From: Paenibacillus sinopodophylli
GTDB taxonomy: Bacteria > Bacillota > Bacilli > Paenibacillales > Paenibacillaceae
Assembly (NCBI RefSeq): GCF_005930355.1
Contig: NZ_VDBO01000001.1
Coordinates: 1,541,303-1,605,302 of the forward strand
Direction of reading: 5' to 3'
DNA: 64,000 nucleotides
The notes under the pieces were generated by a model that was not told the origin of the DNA, did no database searches, and saw nothing but the letters and a program-made list of their open reading frames with translations. This document shows, one piece after another, positions 26,450 to 35,556 of the stretch. The position numbers and the translations under genes were made by a program. Position 1 is the stretch's first letter, and each line of letters opens with the position of its first letter.

Positions 26450-26463
26450 GGAAAGCGTTTACT
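26450..26463. promoter_or_regulatory. Candidate cre site upstream of the sensor kinase
   Basis: GGAAAGCGTTTACT matches the CcpA consensus except the first base. It lies 24-37 bases before the kinase start, so CcpA bound there would act as a roadblock or promoter block. Confidence 0.42.
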
Positions 26464-26573
26464 TATCATCACAAGTTTGAAGCATCCTATATTATAAAGC
26501 GGGTATTCATCTATTCATACAGGATTTATTCATAATTTTATCATGTAGAAATTAGACATCCCGCTTATATTCG

Positions 26574-26921
26574 TTATTTCTCCCAAAGCTCAACTAGACG
26601 ACCATCAGGATCTTCAATCCAAATAAAGGCTCCATATTCGGTTGCTTCTTTTTTCTTTGCAAGAGGTACACCTATATGTTCCAGATGCTTAATCGTTTCA
26701 TTCAGATTATATACTTGGAAATTCAACATTACTTGTTGTTCTGTTGGAAAGTAATGGTCATCCTCTGTAAAGAATGACAAAATTGTCTCATTTCCTTCTT
26801 GAGGTTTTATAGAAGTGCCGTTCCAATTGCCTATTTCAATTTGCAGCACCTCACTGTACCATTTTTTCACAGCTTCAAGATTTTTTGTTCTCCAAAATAT
26901 ACCCCCGAAACCTTTTATCAT
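26574..26921 (-). CDS. VOC-family (glyoxalase/bleomycin-resistance fold) protein
   Basis: 115 residues, one VOC domain of two babbab halves. It starts KGFGGIFWRTKNLEAVKKWY and ends GAFIWIEDPDGRLVELWEK, with the final Glu the usual metal ligand. A GGGAG site lies upstream. The function within this very broad family (lyase, isomerase, resistance protein) cannot be told. It begins an AT-richer accessory stretch. Confidence 0.85.
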   Translation of the reverse strand: MIKGFGGIFWRTKNLEAVKKWYSEVLQIEIGNWNGTSIKPQEGNETILSFFTEDDHYFPTEQQVMLNFQVYNLNETIKHLEHIGVPLAKKKEATEYGAFIWIEDPDGRLVELWEK

Positions 26922-27225
26922 CGTATCGCTCTCCCGACTATCATCAAATTTTCTTCTATCTGATTACTTTAGATATTCGAGATTGACATATAAGTTCCTT
27001 TTTCACCGATAATCCTTGTACTCTACGAAATTTAATTAGGTAGATAATCATATTTACAATCGTATATAAAAATTGGTATTTTGAATAATATAAGGAAGTT
27101 TCAATCAGTTTGCTGCTGTGAACAAGAATTTGGGTATTCGAGATATTGTAAATGTTAGTTATGAAAACTCTTTTCAATCACGAAAACAGGTAATCCGTAA
27201 TTCATTTATTTAACGAGGTGATTGT

Positions 27226-28047
27226 ATGAAAAAGTTGACTTTTAAAACAACCGCCCTACTTGCCTTAATTATAGTCGTTATTTCAGCCGTATTATTCTCT
27301 TTTTTTAATCATGCTGTTCAAGTCAGTACGATTCATCCTATACAACCTACAGCCTCAGTTAGTGAAACACCTACAGAGAAAGATCCTAGGCACGAAGTGA
27401 TAGAAACTTATATTTCACTCATGCAGCAGGAGCAGTATTCCAAAATGAATGAACGATGGCCAAATACTGTTGCAGGCAATACAGAGGCAGGTCCTAATGC
27501 TGGAGCTATATCTTCTGATGATCTTAAAGAGGCTCAAAAAGAAGACTTAGATTTTACTCATCATTTTAAATACCACCACGATCAAGTTATTGCGTTTTTC
27601 GGTGAAAAGGCATGGGAACAGGTCAAATATGAATGGACTAAAATACCGGCACCCGAAGGTAGTACAACGTGGATAGAGAAGAGCTCCGGCAAAGAAATTA
27701 CCTTTGAACAAGCCGTAAAACTAAATGAACAATACTGGAATAATGTTCTGAAAGAAAATAACTGGACTGAAAAAGATGTGTACAAGCCCGTAGGTGAAGA
27801 AACGCCAGAAGAGGCTGCTCAAAGGAAAAAAAATTATGCCAAATACATGGAGGGAGAACCTACGGAGAATAAAAATGTAGAGGACTACGAAAGATACTCT
27901 GTCCAGTTCTCGTTTAATGGAAGTAGAGATGCAGCGTCAGGTGAACATCATTTTAAAATTTCAATAATCAATAAAGAAGCAATGTGGGTTCTTTACGATA
28001 TGCTTTCCTGGAATCCCCCTCTTGTGGAACCTACATCCGATATTTAA
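27226..28047 (+). CDS. Secreted or membrane-anchored protein, unknown function
   Basis: 273 residues. An N-terminal signal or anchor helix spans about 8-30 (LLALIIVVISAVLFSFF), followed by a Thr/Pro/Glu-rich linker and a soluble domain rich in Lys, Glu and Trp. I recognise no enzyme motif. A GAGGTG ribosome site lies 7 bases before the ATG. Base composition is clearly more AT-rich than the sugar genes on either side, which fits horizontal acquisition. It stands alone on the plus strand. Its middle (EKAWEQVKYEWTKIP) suggests a helical domain. Confidence 0.7.
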   Translation: MKKLTFKTTALLALIIVVISAVLFSFFNHAVQVSTIHPIQPTASVSETPTEKDPRHEVIETYISLMQQEQYSKMNERWPNTVAGNTEAGPNAGAISSDDLKEAQKEDLDFTHHFKYHHDQVIAFFGEKAWEQVKYEWTKIPAPEGSTTWIEKSSGKEITFEQAVKLNEQYWNNVLKENNWTEKDVYKPVGEETPEEAAQRKKNYAKYMEGEPTENKNVEDYERYSVQFSFNGSRDAASGEHHFKISIINKEAMWVLYDMLSWNPPLVEPTSDI

Positions 28048-28096
28048 AAATAGGTCAGGAGGACATAGCAGTCTCATTCAAATATTAATCCATTTG

Positions 28097-28192
28097 TTAG
28101 CGTGGTCTTCTATTCATAAAACGTTTAGTATTTCTCATAAATCCATACTTTTCATAAATCCCATGAGCATCTAGCGTACCAAGCACGCCCAT
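28097..28192 (-). pseudogene. C-terminal remnant of a GNAT acetyltransferase
   Basis: The minus strand from 28192 encodes MGVLGTLDAHGIYEKYGFMR then NTKRFMNRRPR and a stop. L-x-T-x-DAHGIYEKYGF is the standard last motif of GNAT acetyltransferases. The upstream acetyl-CoA-binding part is missing; the M24-like gene stop lies only 10 bases before it. This is therefore a truncated gene end, marking a recombination or deletion junction at about 28192-28202. Confidence 0.8.
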
Positions 28193-28201
28193 TATTCGCC
28201 A

Positions 28202-28903
28202 TTATAGAGCCACAGCATTTCCATTTTGGAAGTAATAAATATCCTCTCTTTTATATCCGTACACTCCGTCCCTTTGTTTCACATGTGGTTCAAAAGTAAA
28301 GTAAGAAACTTCGCTCAGTTTAGTCTCGTTCCCCAGCTCAAAATACTTTCTTTGATCTTTATTGAACGCTATCGAATGACCTAAATTTCCAGAAAAATCG
28401 AGATTACTATATCCAAGATGATGAATGACCGCATTCATATGTAAATAAACTTTCTCAAACGTCATATCAGGTTTTATAAATTCGATAAATGCCCTATGAA
28501 GTTCCTTTCCTGTATTGATCCCCTGCGAGAATTCGATAGCATTCTCTATACTGTCATCATCAATTGTATTTCCATCCATGACGATTATCGTTCGGGCGTA
28601 ATCGCCCCAATAGTTGTCTAGCTCTGGGCTAAGATCCACGGTTATAATATCATTCCGACCGACAACAATTTCCGAAGGTGTATACTGCTTGCCCGATTCC
28701 GAAATAATCGTTCTCTTTCCAACATGGACAAAGGCCCCAATATCGTAGTACCAAAAATTCTCTATCCCTTTACTTCGCATAATCTCTTCGGCTTTAAACA
28801 TGATTTCTCTTTCAGAAATACCAGCTTTGATCCCTTTTTTCAACTCGGCTATTGTATCTTTAGCGATTGATTGAACCTTGCGATACTCTGTGAGATGCTT
28901 CAA
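28202..28903 (-). CDS. M24-family metallopeptidase-like protein (Xaa-Pro peptidase fold)
   Basis: 233 residues, pita-bread catalytic domain without the N-terminal domain of aminopeptidase P. The candidate metal ligands are all present: two Asp in VDLSPELDNYWGDYART, His in GNLGHSIAF, Glu in YFTFEPHV and a final Glu in YKREDIYYF. It may cleave peptides or, as some M24 relatives do, act as a creatinase-like hydrolase. It begins MKHLTEYRKVQSIAKDTI. It lies in the AT-rich accessory stretch and abuts a GNAT remnant. Confidence 0.8.
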   Translation of the reverse strand: MKHLTEYRKVQSIAKDTIAELKKGIKAGISEREIMFKAEEIMRSKGIENFWYYDIGAFVHVGKRTIISESGKQYTPSEIVVGRNDIITVDLSPELDNYWGDYARTIIVMDGNTIDDDSIENAIEFSQGINTGKELHRAFIEFIKPDMTFEKVYLHMNAVIHHLGYSNLDFSGNLGHSIAFNKDQRKYFELGNETKLSEVSYFTFEPHVKQRDGVYGYKREDIYYFQNGNAVAL

Positions 28904-29015
28904 ACGTTTCCCTCATTCCAATTGATACTGAATGAACACCTACAGCAGGTTAAAAAAACAGAGAATCGGGAGACGTTATGCAAGAGGGCTCAGACCTGTT
29001 AATTCTCCATACTTA

Positions 29016-29381
29016 TCATAAATAGATTAATCCCAGAAGATGTAACACACCCAAAAAGCCCATTGGATATATCATTAATCTTGAATACAAGTTCTTGAAA
29101 TCATTATTCGGGTGCTTCTCAAAGAAAAAATGAACGATAGAGTGAAGAATTAAAAATAGATCTATTATTACGAAAGATAAGATCTGTTGACTTACAAATG
29201 AAAACAATAAAAAAGAATATAGCGGTAGATGCAAAATTGTAAATACTCGGAATGCTCGTTTATCTTCCATATCTTTTAGGATTATGAACATTCTCCATTC
29301 CTTAGCCCTTATTGCGTCCATTTCGTGCAAAAGTAGAAAAGCAAAATTAATAGAAAAAATCATTAGCAATATGGATGACAC
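29016..29381 (-). CDS. Small multi-pass membrane protein with HEMDA motif
   Basis: 121 residues with about four hydrophobic helices (near 3-20, 45-65, 68-88 and 103-120). The first helix ends in LLHEMDAIRAKEWRMF, and a later helix carries LHSIVHFFFEKHP. The spaced His, Glu and His residues in or next to membrane helices resemble families such as DUF6713 or HXXEE proteins. I am not sure which. No function is known to me. It is accessory and AT-rich like its neighbours. Confidence 0.65.
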   Translation of the reverse strand: MSSILLMIFSINFAFLLLHEMDAIRAKEWRMFIILKDMEDKRAFRVFTILHLPLYSFLLFSFVSQQILSFVIIDLFLILHSIVHFFFEKHPNNDFKNLYSRLMIYPMGFLGVLHLLGLIYL

Positions 29382-29566
29382 CGTTACACCTCACATGTGA
29401 ATATAGTCAGAGATAATCATTTCTCTCTTTAGTTGAGTTATCAAAAAATCTTTAAATACTTACGTTTTGAAACATAGAGAGTTGCATTAAACGATCTGTC
29501 AGCTAAATAAAGCCGCGATAGCCCACTACTTTATTTTCTGTACACGTACAAAAAAACCGCCCTATC

Positions 29567-29917
29567 TCAGAGCGGAATTCGGTATTCAGAGTTCACTTCT
29601 ATAATATGCTCACCTTGATTATAAACCCACTTAAATTCGAACTGATCCTCCGTATAGCCCGTTCGGCTGCGTATATCCGGAAGAATAACGGTGGCGAAAT
29701 TATCCTTTATCGCTTTCTCCATTGTCATGAAGCGCTCTCTGTTCTGCTCCGCCAGTACTTCTGCTTCTTGTTCGGATTGCGCGGTTTGGAGAAAATAAGC
29801 CACGGCGATATCCAGGCCCGTTAAATCGTCAGGCAGCGTATGTGAGGAGCCGCGAAAAACCTCCTTCACCGTTTCAATCCAATCATTATATAAATTCAGT
29901 TCTATTCCACTCGCCAT
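29567..29917 (-). CDS. Small soluble protein, unknown function
   Basis: 116 residues from the ATG at 29917, which has GGAGGGG 6 bases upstream. Mixed alpha/beta, acidic, no signal peptide. It ends with a strand-rich FEFKWVYNQGEHIIEVNSEY. I do not recognise the family. A run of T on the minus strand follows the stop within a weak CCGC/GCGG hairpin (29557-29575), a possible terminator. Confidence 0.68.
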   Translation of the reverse strand: MASGIELNLYNDWIETVKEVFRGSSHTLPDDLTGLDIAVAYFLQTAQSEQEAEVLAEQNRERFMTMEKAIKDNFATVILPDIRSRTGYTEDQFEFKWVYNQGEHIIEVNSEYRIPL

Positions 29918-30002
29918 GACGTTCCCCTCCACCAAGTTGAAATGCTATGTTCAAGAATAATGAATGTGCTCCAAAATTGCAACCTGCTAATCTGTACAAA
30001 AA

Positions 30003-30036
30003 AGCTGCATCACCGCTTTTCAGCTTTGATGCAGCT
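30003..30036 (-). terminator. Terminator of the GH95-GH3 operon
   Basis: A 10-bp stem AGCTGCATCA (30003-30012) with TGATGCAGCT (30027-30036), then a T-run on the minus strand. It lies about 25 bases after the GH3 stop. Confidence 0.88.
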
Positions 30037-30058
30037 ACTATTCAATGACACCATTCAC

Positions 30059-32887
30059 TTAGTGTATGCGGAAGCCGCTCAGCTTTACGCTTCCTCGCAG
30101 TGTAATCATCAAATCACCTTTTGATTGAATGGTCGGCAGCTCTATTCTCACTGTTTGCCACTCCTGCTCCAGACTCTCACTTACCGAGCAAGAACCGATA
30201 ATGACGGAGTCATCAGCTCCGATTTGGATACTGATTTCGCCACCTTGTTCACCCCCGCTCACACGGGCCTCGAATTCAGATGATCCGTTCGACCAATCAA
30301 TGTCTACGAATTTGATCCAGCCCTCCGTTTGCACCAGCCGTACCGCTGTGCCGCCTTCCTTGCTTTCATCCAAATAAACATGGGCATAATCATCATAGTT
30401 TTCAGCTCGTGTGTGCTCCGACAGGTTCCGCAAAGGAATCGTCTCTCCGGTTATTCTAATCGTAGCAGAAGATTTCACGTCAGAAGAGGAACTACCTGCA
30501 TGGAATGTATAATCAGCTGTCTCCAGGCAGAAGCGATCTCGTGTAACATCCCATAGCGCAAGCTCTTCTGCAGGTACAACAAGCTCAACGCGTTGCGTCT
30601 CCCCTGCCTGCAGCGTAATCCGCGTAAAGCCAACCAGCTTCTTGAGCGGTCGCTCTACCCTTGAGCCCTCTATCCTTACATAGAGCTGAACGACCTCATC
30701 AGCGGTAATATCTGATGTATTCGTCACTTGAAGGCTAGCTGTGACACTTCCTTCAAGGCTTGTTGCCTTATTTATAATTTCCAGCGAGCTATACGCGAAG
30801 GAAGCGTAGCTGAGGCCATGGCCGAACGAATACAAAGGCTCGCCATCGAAATACAGATACGTTCTTTTACCCTTGAGAATGTCATAATCCATCAAGTCCG
30901 TCAGCTGATCCGCTGATTTGTACCAAGTCATATTCAAGCGACCTGCAGGTGAATAATCACCGAACAGTACATCCGCAACAGCATTGCCCAGTTCCTGTCC
31001 TGCATGCGACAAATAGATAATCGCTGGAATCTGCTCGTTAATGGCATTCAACGTAAAAGGATAGCTGCCGACAACGACAACAACGGTATTCGGATTCGCC
31101 GCAAATACAGCGCTGATCAAAGCGTTCTGTGATGCAGCGAGATCGAGACTTGGGCGGTCTATCTCTTCCTTACCGTTAATTAGCGGATTATTACCAACAA
31201 CGACGATTGCCGATTCGGCAGCTTTGGCCGCAGCTACCGCTTCTGCAAGACCGTCTACAACGATATTTTTCGTGAATAGCTCACTCGCACCTATCGTATT
31301 TGATTCCGTAATTCGGAGTGAATCCAGTCCTCCATTCGCAGCGCTAACCAGCTTGCCGTCCCAAGTACGGATTGCGAATTGGTCGTTTTCCTGCTCATCG
31401 AGCTTGAACACTTCCTTCACATGCCATCCGAATGCTTCGTCTGCCGCCGCAGCTACATTCCTATCATCGACGCTCGTCAGCAGCTTGCCCGTTGCTTCAC
31501 TCTCAAGCGTGTAACTGCCCCAGCCCCAATCCGTTAATTCGAAAATATCGCCAGCAGCATCGGGTCCAGTTGCCTGCAGCCGGTTTTCGTTATTCGCATC
31601 TGCGCTCAATGGTTGCCCGTTCGCCGCGCTTCTTAGCACAATTCGGTCATTCCCACTGCTGAACGTAACCGTTTTTCCAGCCAGCTTGCTCTTAATCCCT
31701 TCAATCGGCGTTACTTTGTAAGGCAGTGATCCTGAATACCAGTCACGATATACGACGTCGGCCAGCGGACCAATTACAGCCACATGATTTAGCTTTTCCT
31801 TAGTTAGCGGTAATGCTTTGTTCTCGTTCTTCAGCAGCACGATTGATTCGCGAGCTGCTTGCAGCGACAGCGCCCCATGCTCAGGTGCACAAAGCTTCGA
31901 CTCTGGCGTATCTGCATACGGATTCTGTTCTGCAGGATCGAATTCACCTAAGCGAAAACGAACGCGGAAGGTATTAATCAACGCTTTGTCTAGATGCTGT
32001 TCGGTTAACAGTCCCTCTGCGAGCGCTTCACGAATAGCAGCGCATGATATCTCCTTATCGTCGGTAATGCTGTCAATGCCAGCTTTAATCGAATGCGCTA
32101 CCGCCTCTTTATAGGATTCATAATAATGATGATCGTTTACGATTCCAAGCAGATCGCCTGCATCGCTTACGATAAAGCCGTTCATGCCCCATTCTTCTTT
32201 GACGACTTTGTTTACATCCTCATGAAGAATCGTCGGAGTTCCGTTAACGGAATTGTAAGAGGTCATCATAGAATGCGCGCCGCCCTTAACGAAAGCCGGC
32301 TTGAACGCCGCTTGATAATATTCCTTCATATTGCGGGGATCGATGCTCGCTGAGCAGCTGCCCCGATTAATTTCATTGTTATTGCCGATAAAATGCTTCA
32401 ACGTCGCAACCGCTTTGAAATAAAGCGGATGATCACCTTGAATACCCTGAACGAGCGAAGCCGTAAGCTCGCCGGTAAGCTTAGGGTCCTCGCCGTATGC
32501 CTCTTCTGTCCGTCCCCAGCGCGGGTCACGCTCCATATCGACGGTAGGCGCCCACAACGTCAAACCGTTGATTGCCGGATTGCGCTGGAAATAGACGCGA
32601 GCCTCATCTCCAATGACGGAGCCAACTTCCTTCAGCAGCACCTGATTCCATGTACAGCCAAGGCCAATAGGCTGAGGGAAGGTTGTAGCTTCACCAAGCC
32701 AAGCCATTCCGTGAGCAGCTTCTGTACCATGCTTATATGGCTTCACACCTAGCCGTTCAATTTCCGGCTGGTATTGAACCATCGAGTCAATTTTCTCATC
32801 CAGCGTAAACCTGGATACGAGATCGGTTACCCGTTCTTCAATTGGAAGTGCAATGTTCTGGAAAGGATAGGTTGTACGTGCATTCAT
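30059..32887 (-). CDS. Glycoside hydrolase family 3 enzyme with inserted beta domain and C-terminal CBM6-like module
   Basis: 942 residues from the ATG at 32887, which has AAGGAG upstream. The N-terminal TIM-barrel domain has the nucleophile Asp242 in GFIVSDAGD. The C-terminal alpha/beta sandwich begins near AIVVVGNNP, followed by an Fn3-like domain (TNTSDITADEVVQLYV). Two extras stand out: about 130 residues inserted before the sandwich domain, with fascin/ricin-like repeats (TGKLLTSV, DGKLVSAANG), and a final ~120-residue CBM6-like module (RAENYDDYAH to SGFRIH). There is no signal peptide, so it acts inside the cell. Beta-glucosidase or beta-xylosidase activity is likely. It is 2 bases from the GH95 gene. 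Confidence 0.9.
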   Translation of the reverse strand: MNARTTYPFQNIALPIEERVTDLVSRFTLDEKIDSMVQYQPEIERLGVKPYKHGTEAAHGMAWLGEATTFPQPIGLGCTWNQVLLKEVGSVIGDEARVYFQRNPAINGLTLWAPTVDMERDPRWGRTEEAYGEDPKLTGELTASLVQGIQGDHPLYFKAVATLKHFIGNNNEINRGSCSASIDPRNMKEYYQAAFKPAFVKGGAHSMMTSYNSVNGTPTILHEDVNKVVKEEWGMNGFIVSDAGDLLGIVNDHHYYESYKEAVAHSIKAGIDSITDDKEISCAAIREALAEGLLTEQHLDKALINTFRVRFRLGEFDPAEQNPYADTPESKLCAPEHGALSLQAARESIVLLKNENKALPLTKEKLNHVAVIGPLADVVYRDWYSGSLPYKVTPIEGIKSKLAGKTVTFSSGNDRIVLRSAANGQPLSADANNENRLQATGPDAAGDIFELTDWGWGSYTLESEATGKLLTSVDDRNVAAAADEAFGWHVKEVFKLDEQENDQFAIRTWDGKLVSAANGGLDSLRITESNTIGASELFTKNIVVDGLAEAVAAAKAAESAIVVVGNNPLINGKEEIDRPSLDLAASQNALISAVFAANPNTVVVVVGSYPFTLNAINEQIPAIIYLSHAGQELGNAVADVLFGDYSPAGRLNMTWYKSADQLTDLMDYDILKGKRTYLYFDGEPLYSFGHGLSYASFAYSSLEIINKATSLEGSVTASLQVTNTSDITADEVVQLYVRIEGSRVERPLKKLVGFTRITLQAGETQRVELVVPAEELALWDVTRDRFCLETADYTFHAGSSSSDVKSSATIRITGETIPLRNLSEHTRAENYDDYAHVYLDESKEGGTAVRLVQTEGWIKFVDIDWSNGSSEFEARVSGGEQGGEISIQIGADDSVIIGSCSVSESLEQEWQTVRIELPTIQSKGDLMITLRGSVKLSGFRIH

Positions 32888-32889
32888 TA

Positions 32890-35277
32890 TTATTTCGCTC
32901 CTTCTGTATGTGCAACAACGATGCTGTACCATTCAGATTTTTTTGTCTGGAATCGCTTTGTCGGGTCAATTAAGTTGCCGTCAGATAATTGAACGTTAAT
33001 TCGGCTGCCTGCCTGTAGTCGGCATGGCTCACCGTGTGTTGATTGAATCCGGCCAGACACCAGCTTGCCGTCTGCCCAGTCCAGATCCACTATGAAGCCG
33101 CCCCTTGCTTTAAGACCTTTCACAGATCCAGTCGGCCAAGCAGCCGGAAGCGCGGGCAGCAAGACGATACTGTCCAGATGACTTTGCAGAAGCAGCTCAC
33201 CAATGCCTGCCGTTCCGCCAAAGTTGCCATCAATTTGGAACGGCGGATGATCATCAAACAAGTTTGGATGTGTAGAACGTGCTAGAAGCGTATGGATAAA
33301 GCGGTAAGATGCTTCCGCATCCCCAAGCCGTGCGTATAAGTTGATCAGCCAGGCGCAGCTCCAGCCCGTATGTCCGCCTCCGCTCCTAATTCGGCTATCA
33401 AGCGACCGCCTGCTTGCTTCGACAAGGTCAGGTGTTGCAGCTTCGTTAATCGATGTACCAGGGTATAAACCGTACAAGTGCGAGACATGGCGGTGTCCCG
33501 GCTCATGCTCCTCGAAGTGCTCGTTCCACTCCTGCAGCAACCCGTTAGGCCCAACCTTCAGCTTAGGAAGCTTGAGCATGGCTGCAGCAATGCGTTGAGC
33601 GAAAGGCTCATCTTGCTGCAGTAAGCCCGCCGCACTAATACAATGGTCGAACAACTCTCCAATTAATGTAATATCCATCGCTGAGGATTCGGCAACGCTG
33701 CTCACTTCGCCGTCAGCCGTCAGAAACTTGTTCTCCGGAGAAGTCGAAGGCACAGTCATCAGAAGGCCTTCTTTATTCTCTTGCAAGAAATCCAAACAGA
33801 ATAATGCAGCCCCCTTCATGAGCGGAAAAGCTTTATCTCGTAGAAAGTCAATGTCCGGATTGTACAAGTAATGCTCCCAGAGATGCTGCGTAAGCCATAC
33901 GCCGCCCATTGGCCAGAATGCCCAGCTTGGATGGCCTGCAGTAGGCGTTGCCGTTCGCCACAAATCAACATTATGATGGGCAACCCAGCCTGAACTGTTA
34001 TAATGAATAGCTGCTGTTCGTGACCCCGTCACACTAAGCTCCTCGATCAGCTTCAGTAGCGGTTGATGACATTCGCTCAGATTGCCAAGCTCGGCCGGCC
34101 AATAATTCATTTGTGTATTAATATTCGTTGTATAATCACTGTTCCAAGGCGGCTGAATCCGGTCATTCCATATGCCCTGCAGATTAGCAGGCTGCGTGCC
34201 CGGACGCGAGCTTGCCATGAGCAAATAGCGGCCGTACTGGAAGTACAGCGCTTCTAGCTGCGGATCTTGTTCGCCTTGCTTGTAAGCTTCCAGCCGCACA
34301 TCAGTCGGCAGCTGCGCATTGCTCGTCTGACCTAGGTCGATAGACACACGGCGAAACAGCTTGCGATGATCATCGATATGGCGTTTGCGAAGCTGTTCAT
34401 AACCAAGCAATAATGCCGCCGTAAGCACACGATCGTTCTGCTTACTAAGCTTCGCTGCATCTTGTGAAGGCTCACGGTCATATCGTTCGAAACCGGTCGC
34501 AGCGCTCAGCAGAAACACGACCGAACTCGCACCTTGAATGACAAGCTGATACTCATCGTTAACAAATACTTCTCCGCCGTCTATCTTCACCTGCAGTTTA
34601 GTCTGATACTGAATGCCCCGATCACTCTCATACTGAACGGCTTTCGGATGATCGCCCAAGTAATTGTCCGCAACATGGCTCGGACAGCGGCCATGCATGA
34701 TAATGGCATTCCCCTCTGCAGAGCTAAGCGTGAATGGTACCGATGCTTGAAGTGACGCCGTTAAATACAGTCGTTGGTCGCCATCCGCTTCATATTTTGC
34801 GCAAAGGACTTGATCCGGCGTACATGCAAACAGCTCACGTTTGAACGTTGTTTGGCCTACACGGAAACGTACTGCCGTCAATCCCGCATCGATATCAAGC
34901 TCGCGAATGTAGTCTTCAGGTTGTTCTTCCCCTTGCGCAAATCGCTGCTCTACGAACCAATCGCCCATTGGCTGGTAGGACTCCGTATTCCTGCCGAGCA
35001 TTCTAGCCTCTATCAGCCGCTCTGCTTCAGCAAAGCGCTTTTCCTTAATCAATTCGCGTGACTGTCTCAAATAACGCAATGCCTCGTAATTGTTCGTATC
35101 TCGTGGGAAACCTGACCATAGCGTATCTTCATTCAGTTGGACACGTTCCTGGCGAACCCCGCCGAATACCATCCCGCCCATTCGACCATTGCCGATCGGC
35201 AATGCTTCTTCCCATCTTGAGGCTGGCTGTTTATACCAAAGCTGCAAGGCTTGTATCTTCTCAGATCCGTTGCTCAT
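32890..35277 (-). CDS. Glycoside hydrolase family 95 (alpha-L-fucosidase type)
   Basis: 795 residues. N-terminal beta domain ([20 protein letters not shown]), then an (alpha/alpha)6 barrel. The catalytic set known from GH95 can be seen: the acid Glu in STSPEN, two Asn in [10 protein letters not shown], and the Asp in [18 protein letters not shown]95 enzymes release alpha-1,2-fucose or, in some members, alpha-galactose. No signal peptide, so it is intracellular. It is the first gene of a two-gene operon with GH3; together they would trim fucosylated plant oligosaccharides such as those from xyloglucan. An AGGAGA site precedes the ATG. Confidence 0.92.
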   Translation of the reverse strand: MSNGSEKIQALQLWYKQPASRWEEALPIGNGRMGGMVFGGVRQERVQLNEDTLWSGFPRDTNNYEALRYLRQSRELIKEKRFAEAERLIEARMLGRNTESYQPMGDWFVEQRFAQGEEQPEDYIRELDIDAGLTAVRFRVGQTTFKRELFACTPDQVLCAKYEADGDQRLYLTASLQASVPFTLSSAEGNAIIMHGRCPSHVADNYLGDHPKAVQYESDRGIQYQTKLQVKIDGGEVFVNDEYQLVIQGASSVVFLLSAATGFERYDREPSQDAAKLSKQNDRVLTAALLLGYEQLRKRHIDDHRKLFRRVSIDLGQTSNAQLPTDVRLEAYKQGEQDPQLEALYFQYGRYLLMASSRPGTQPANLQGIWNDRIQPPWNSDYTTNINTQMNYWPAELGNLSECHQPLLKLIEELSVTGSRTAAIHYNSSGWVAHHNVDLWRTATPTAGHPSWAFWPMGGVWLTQHLWEHYLYNPDIDFLRDKAFPLMKGAALFCLDFLQENKEGLLMTVPSTSPENKFLTADGEVSSVAESSAMDITLIGELFDHCISAAGLLQQDEPFAQRIAAAMLKLPKLKVGPNGLLQEWNEHFEEHEPGHRHVSHLYGLYPGTSINEAATPDLVEASRRSLDSRIRSGGGHTGWSCAWLINLYARLGDAEASYRFIHTLLARSTHPNLFDDHPPFQIDGNFGGTAGIGELLLQSHLDSIVLLPALPAAWPTGSVKGLKARGGFIVDLDWADGKLVSGRIQSTHGEPCRLQAGSRINVQLSDGNLIDPTKRFQTKKSEWYSIVVAHTEGAK

Positions 35278-35425
35278 ATTATTAATCTCCTGTTATGTCT
35301 ATTGAAGTGACTTATTGTTGAAACAGTTAGTATCCATCATAACGGAAAATACCTCACGTACAGTACCCATTAGATTTCAATAAAATTCATATCATAATTA
35401 GCGCTTGCCCATCATATGTACGTCA

Positions 35426-35527
35426 AAAGCCGCTGCAAGCATGATTTGAAAGGGCCGCTAGACGAACACGTTTCTTAACGTATCCTTCTATGAGGTTTTC
35501 CGATCCGTTCATGCTTACAGCGGCTTT
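35426..35527 (-). repeat. Long-armed inverted repeat after the isomerase operon
   Basis: A 19-base arm at 35426-35444 (AAAGCCGCTGCAAGCATGA) is matched by its complement at 35509-35527 with one mismatch. A 64-base loop lies between them and contains a small hairpin (ACGT...ACGT around 35470-35481). It lies downstream of the isomerase gene and upstream of the GH95 gene, both on the minus strand. It may act as an unusual large-loop terminator, or be a small mobile palindrome. On the minus strand TTTT follows the second arm. Confidence 0.6.
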
Positions 35528-35556
35528 CCAGCGCGCTCTTAATAGAAGATTAGACC

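Noticed and set aside
26956..27177. A 73-codon open frame on the minus strand, AT-rich
   Set aside because: TTG start with no ribosome site, low-complexity composition, no recognisable pattern; probably chance in AT-rich DNA.
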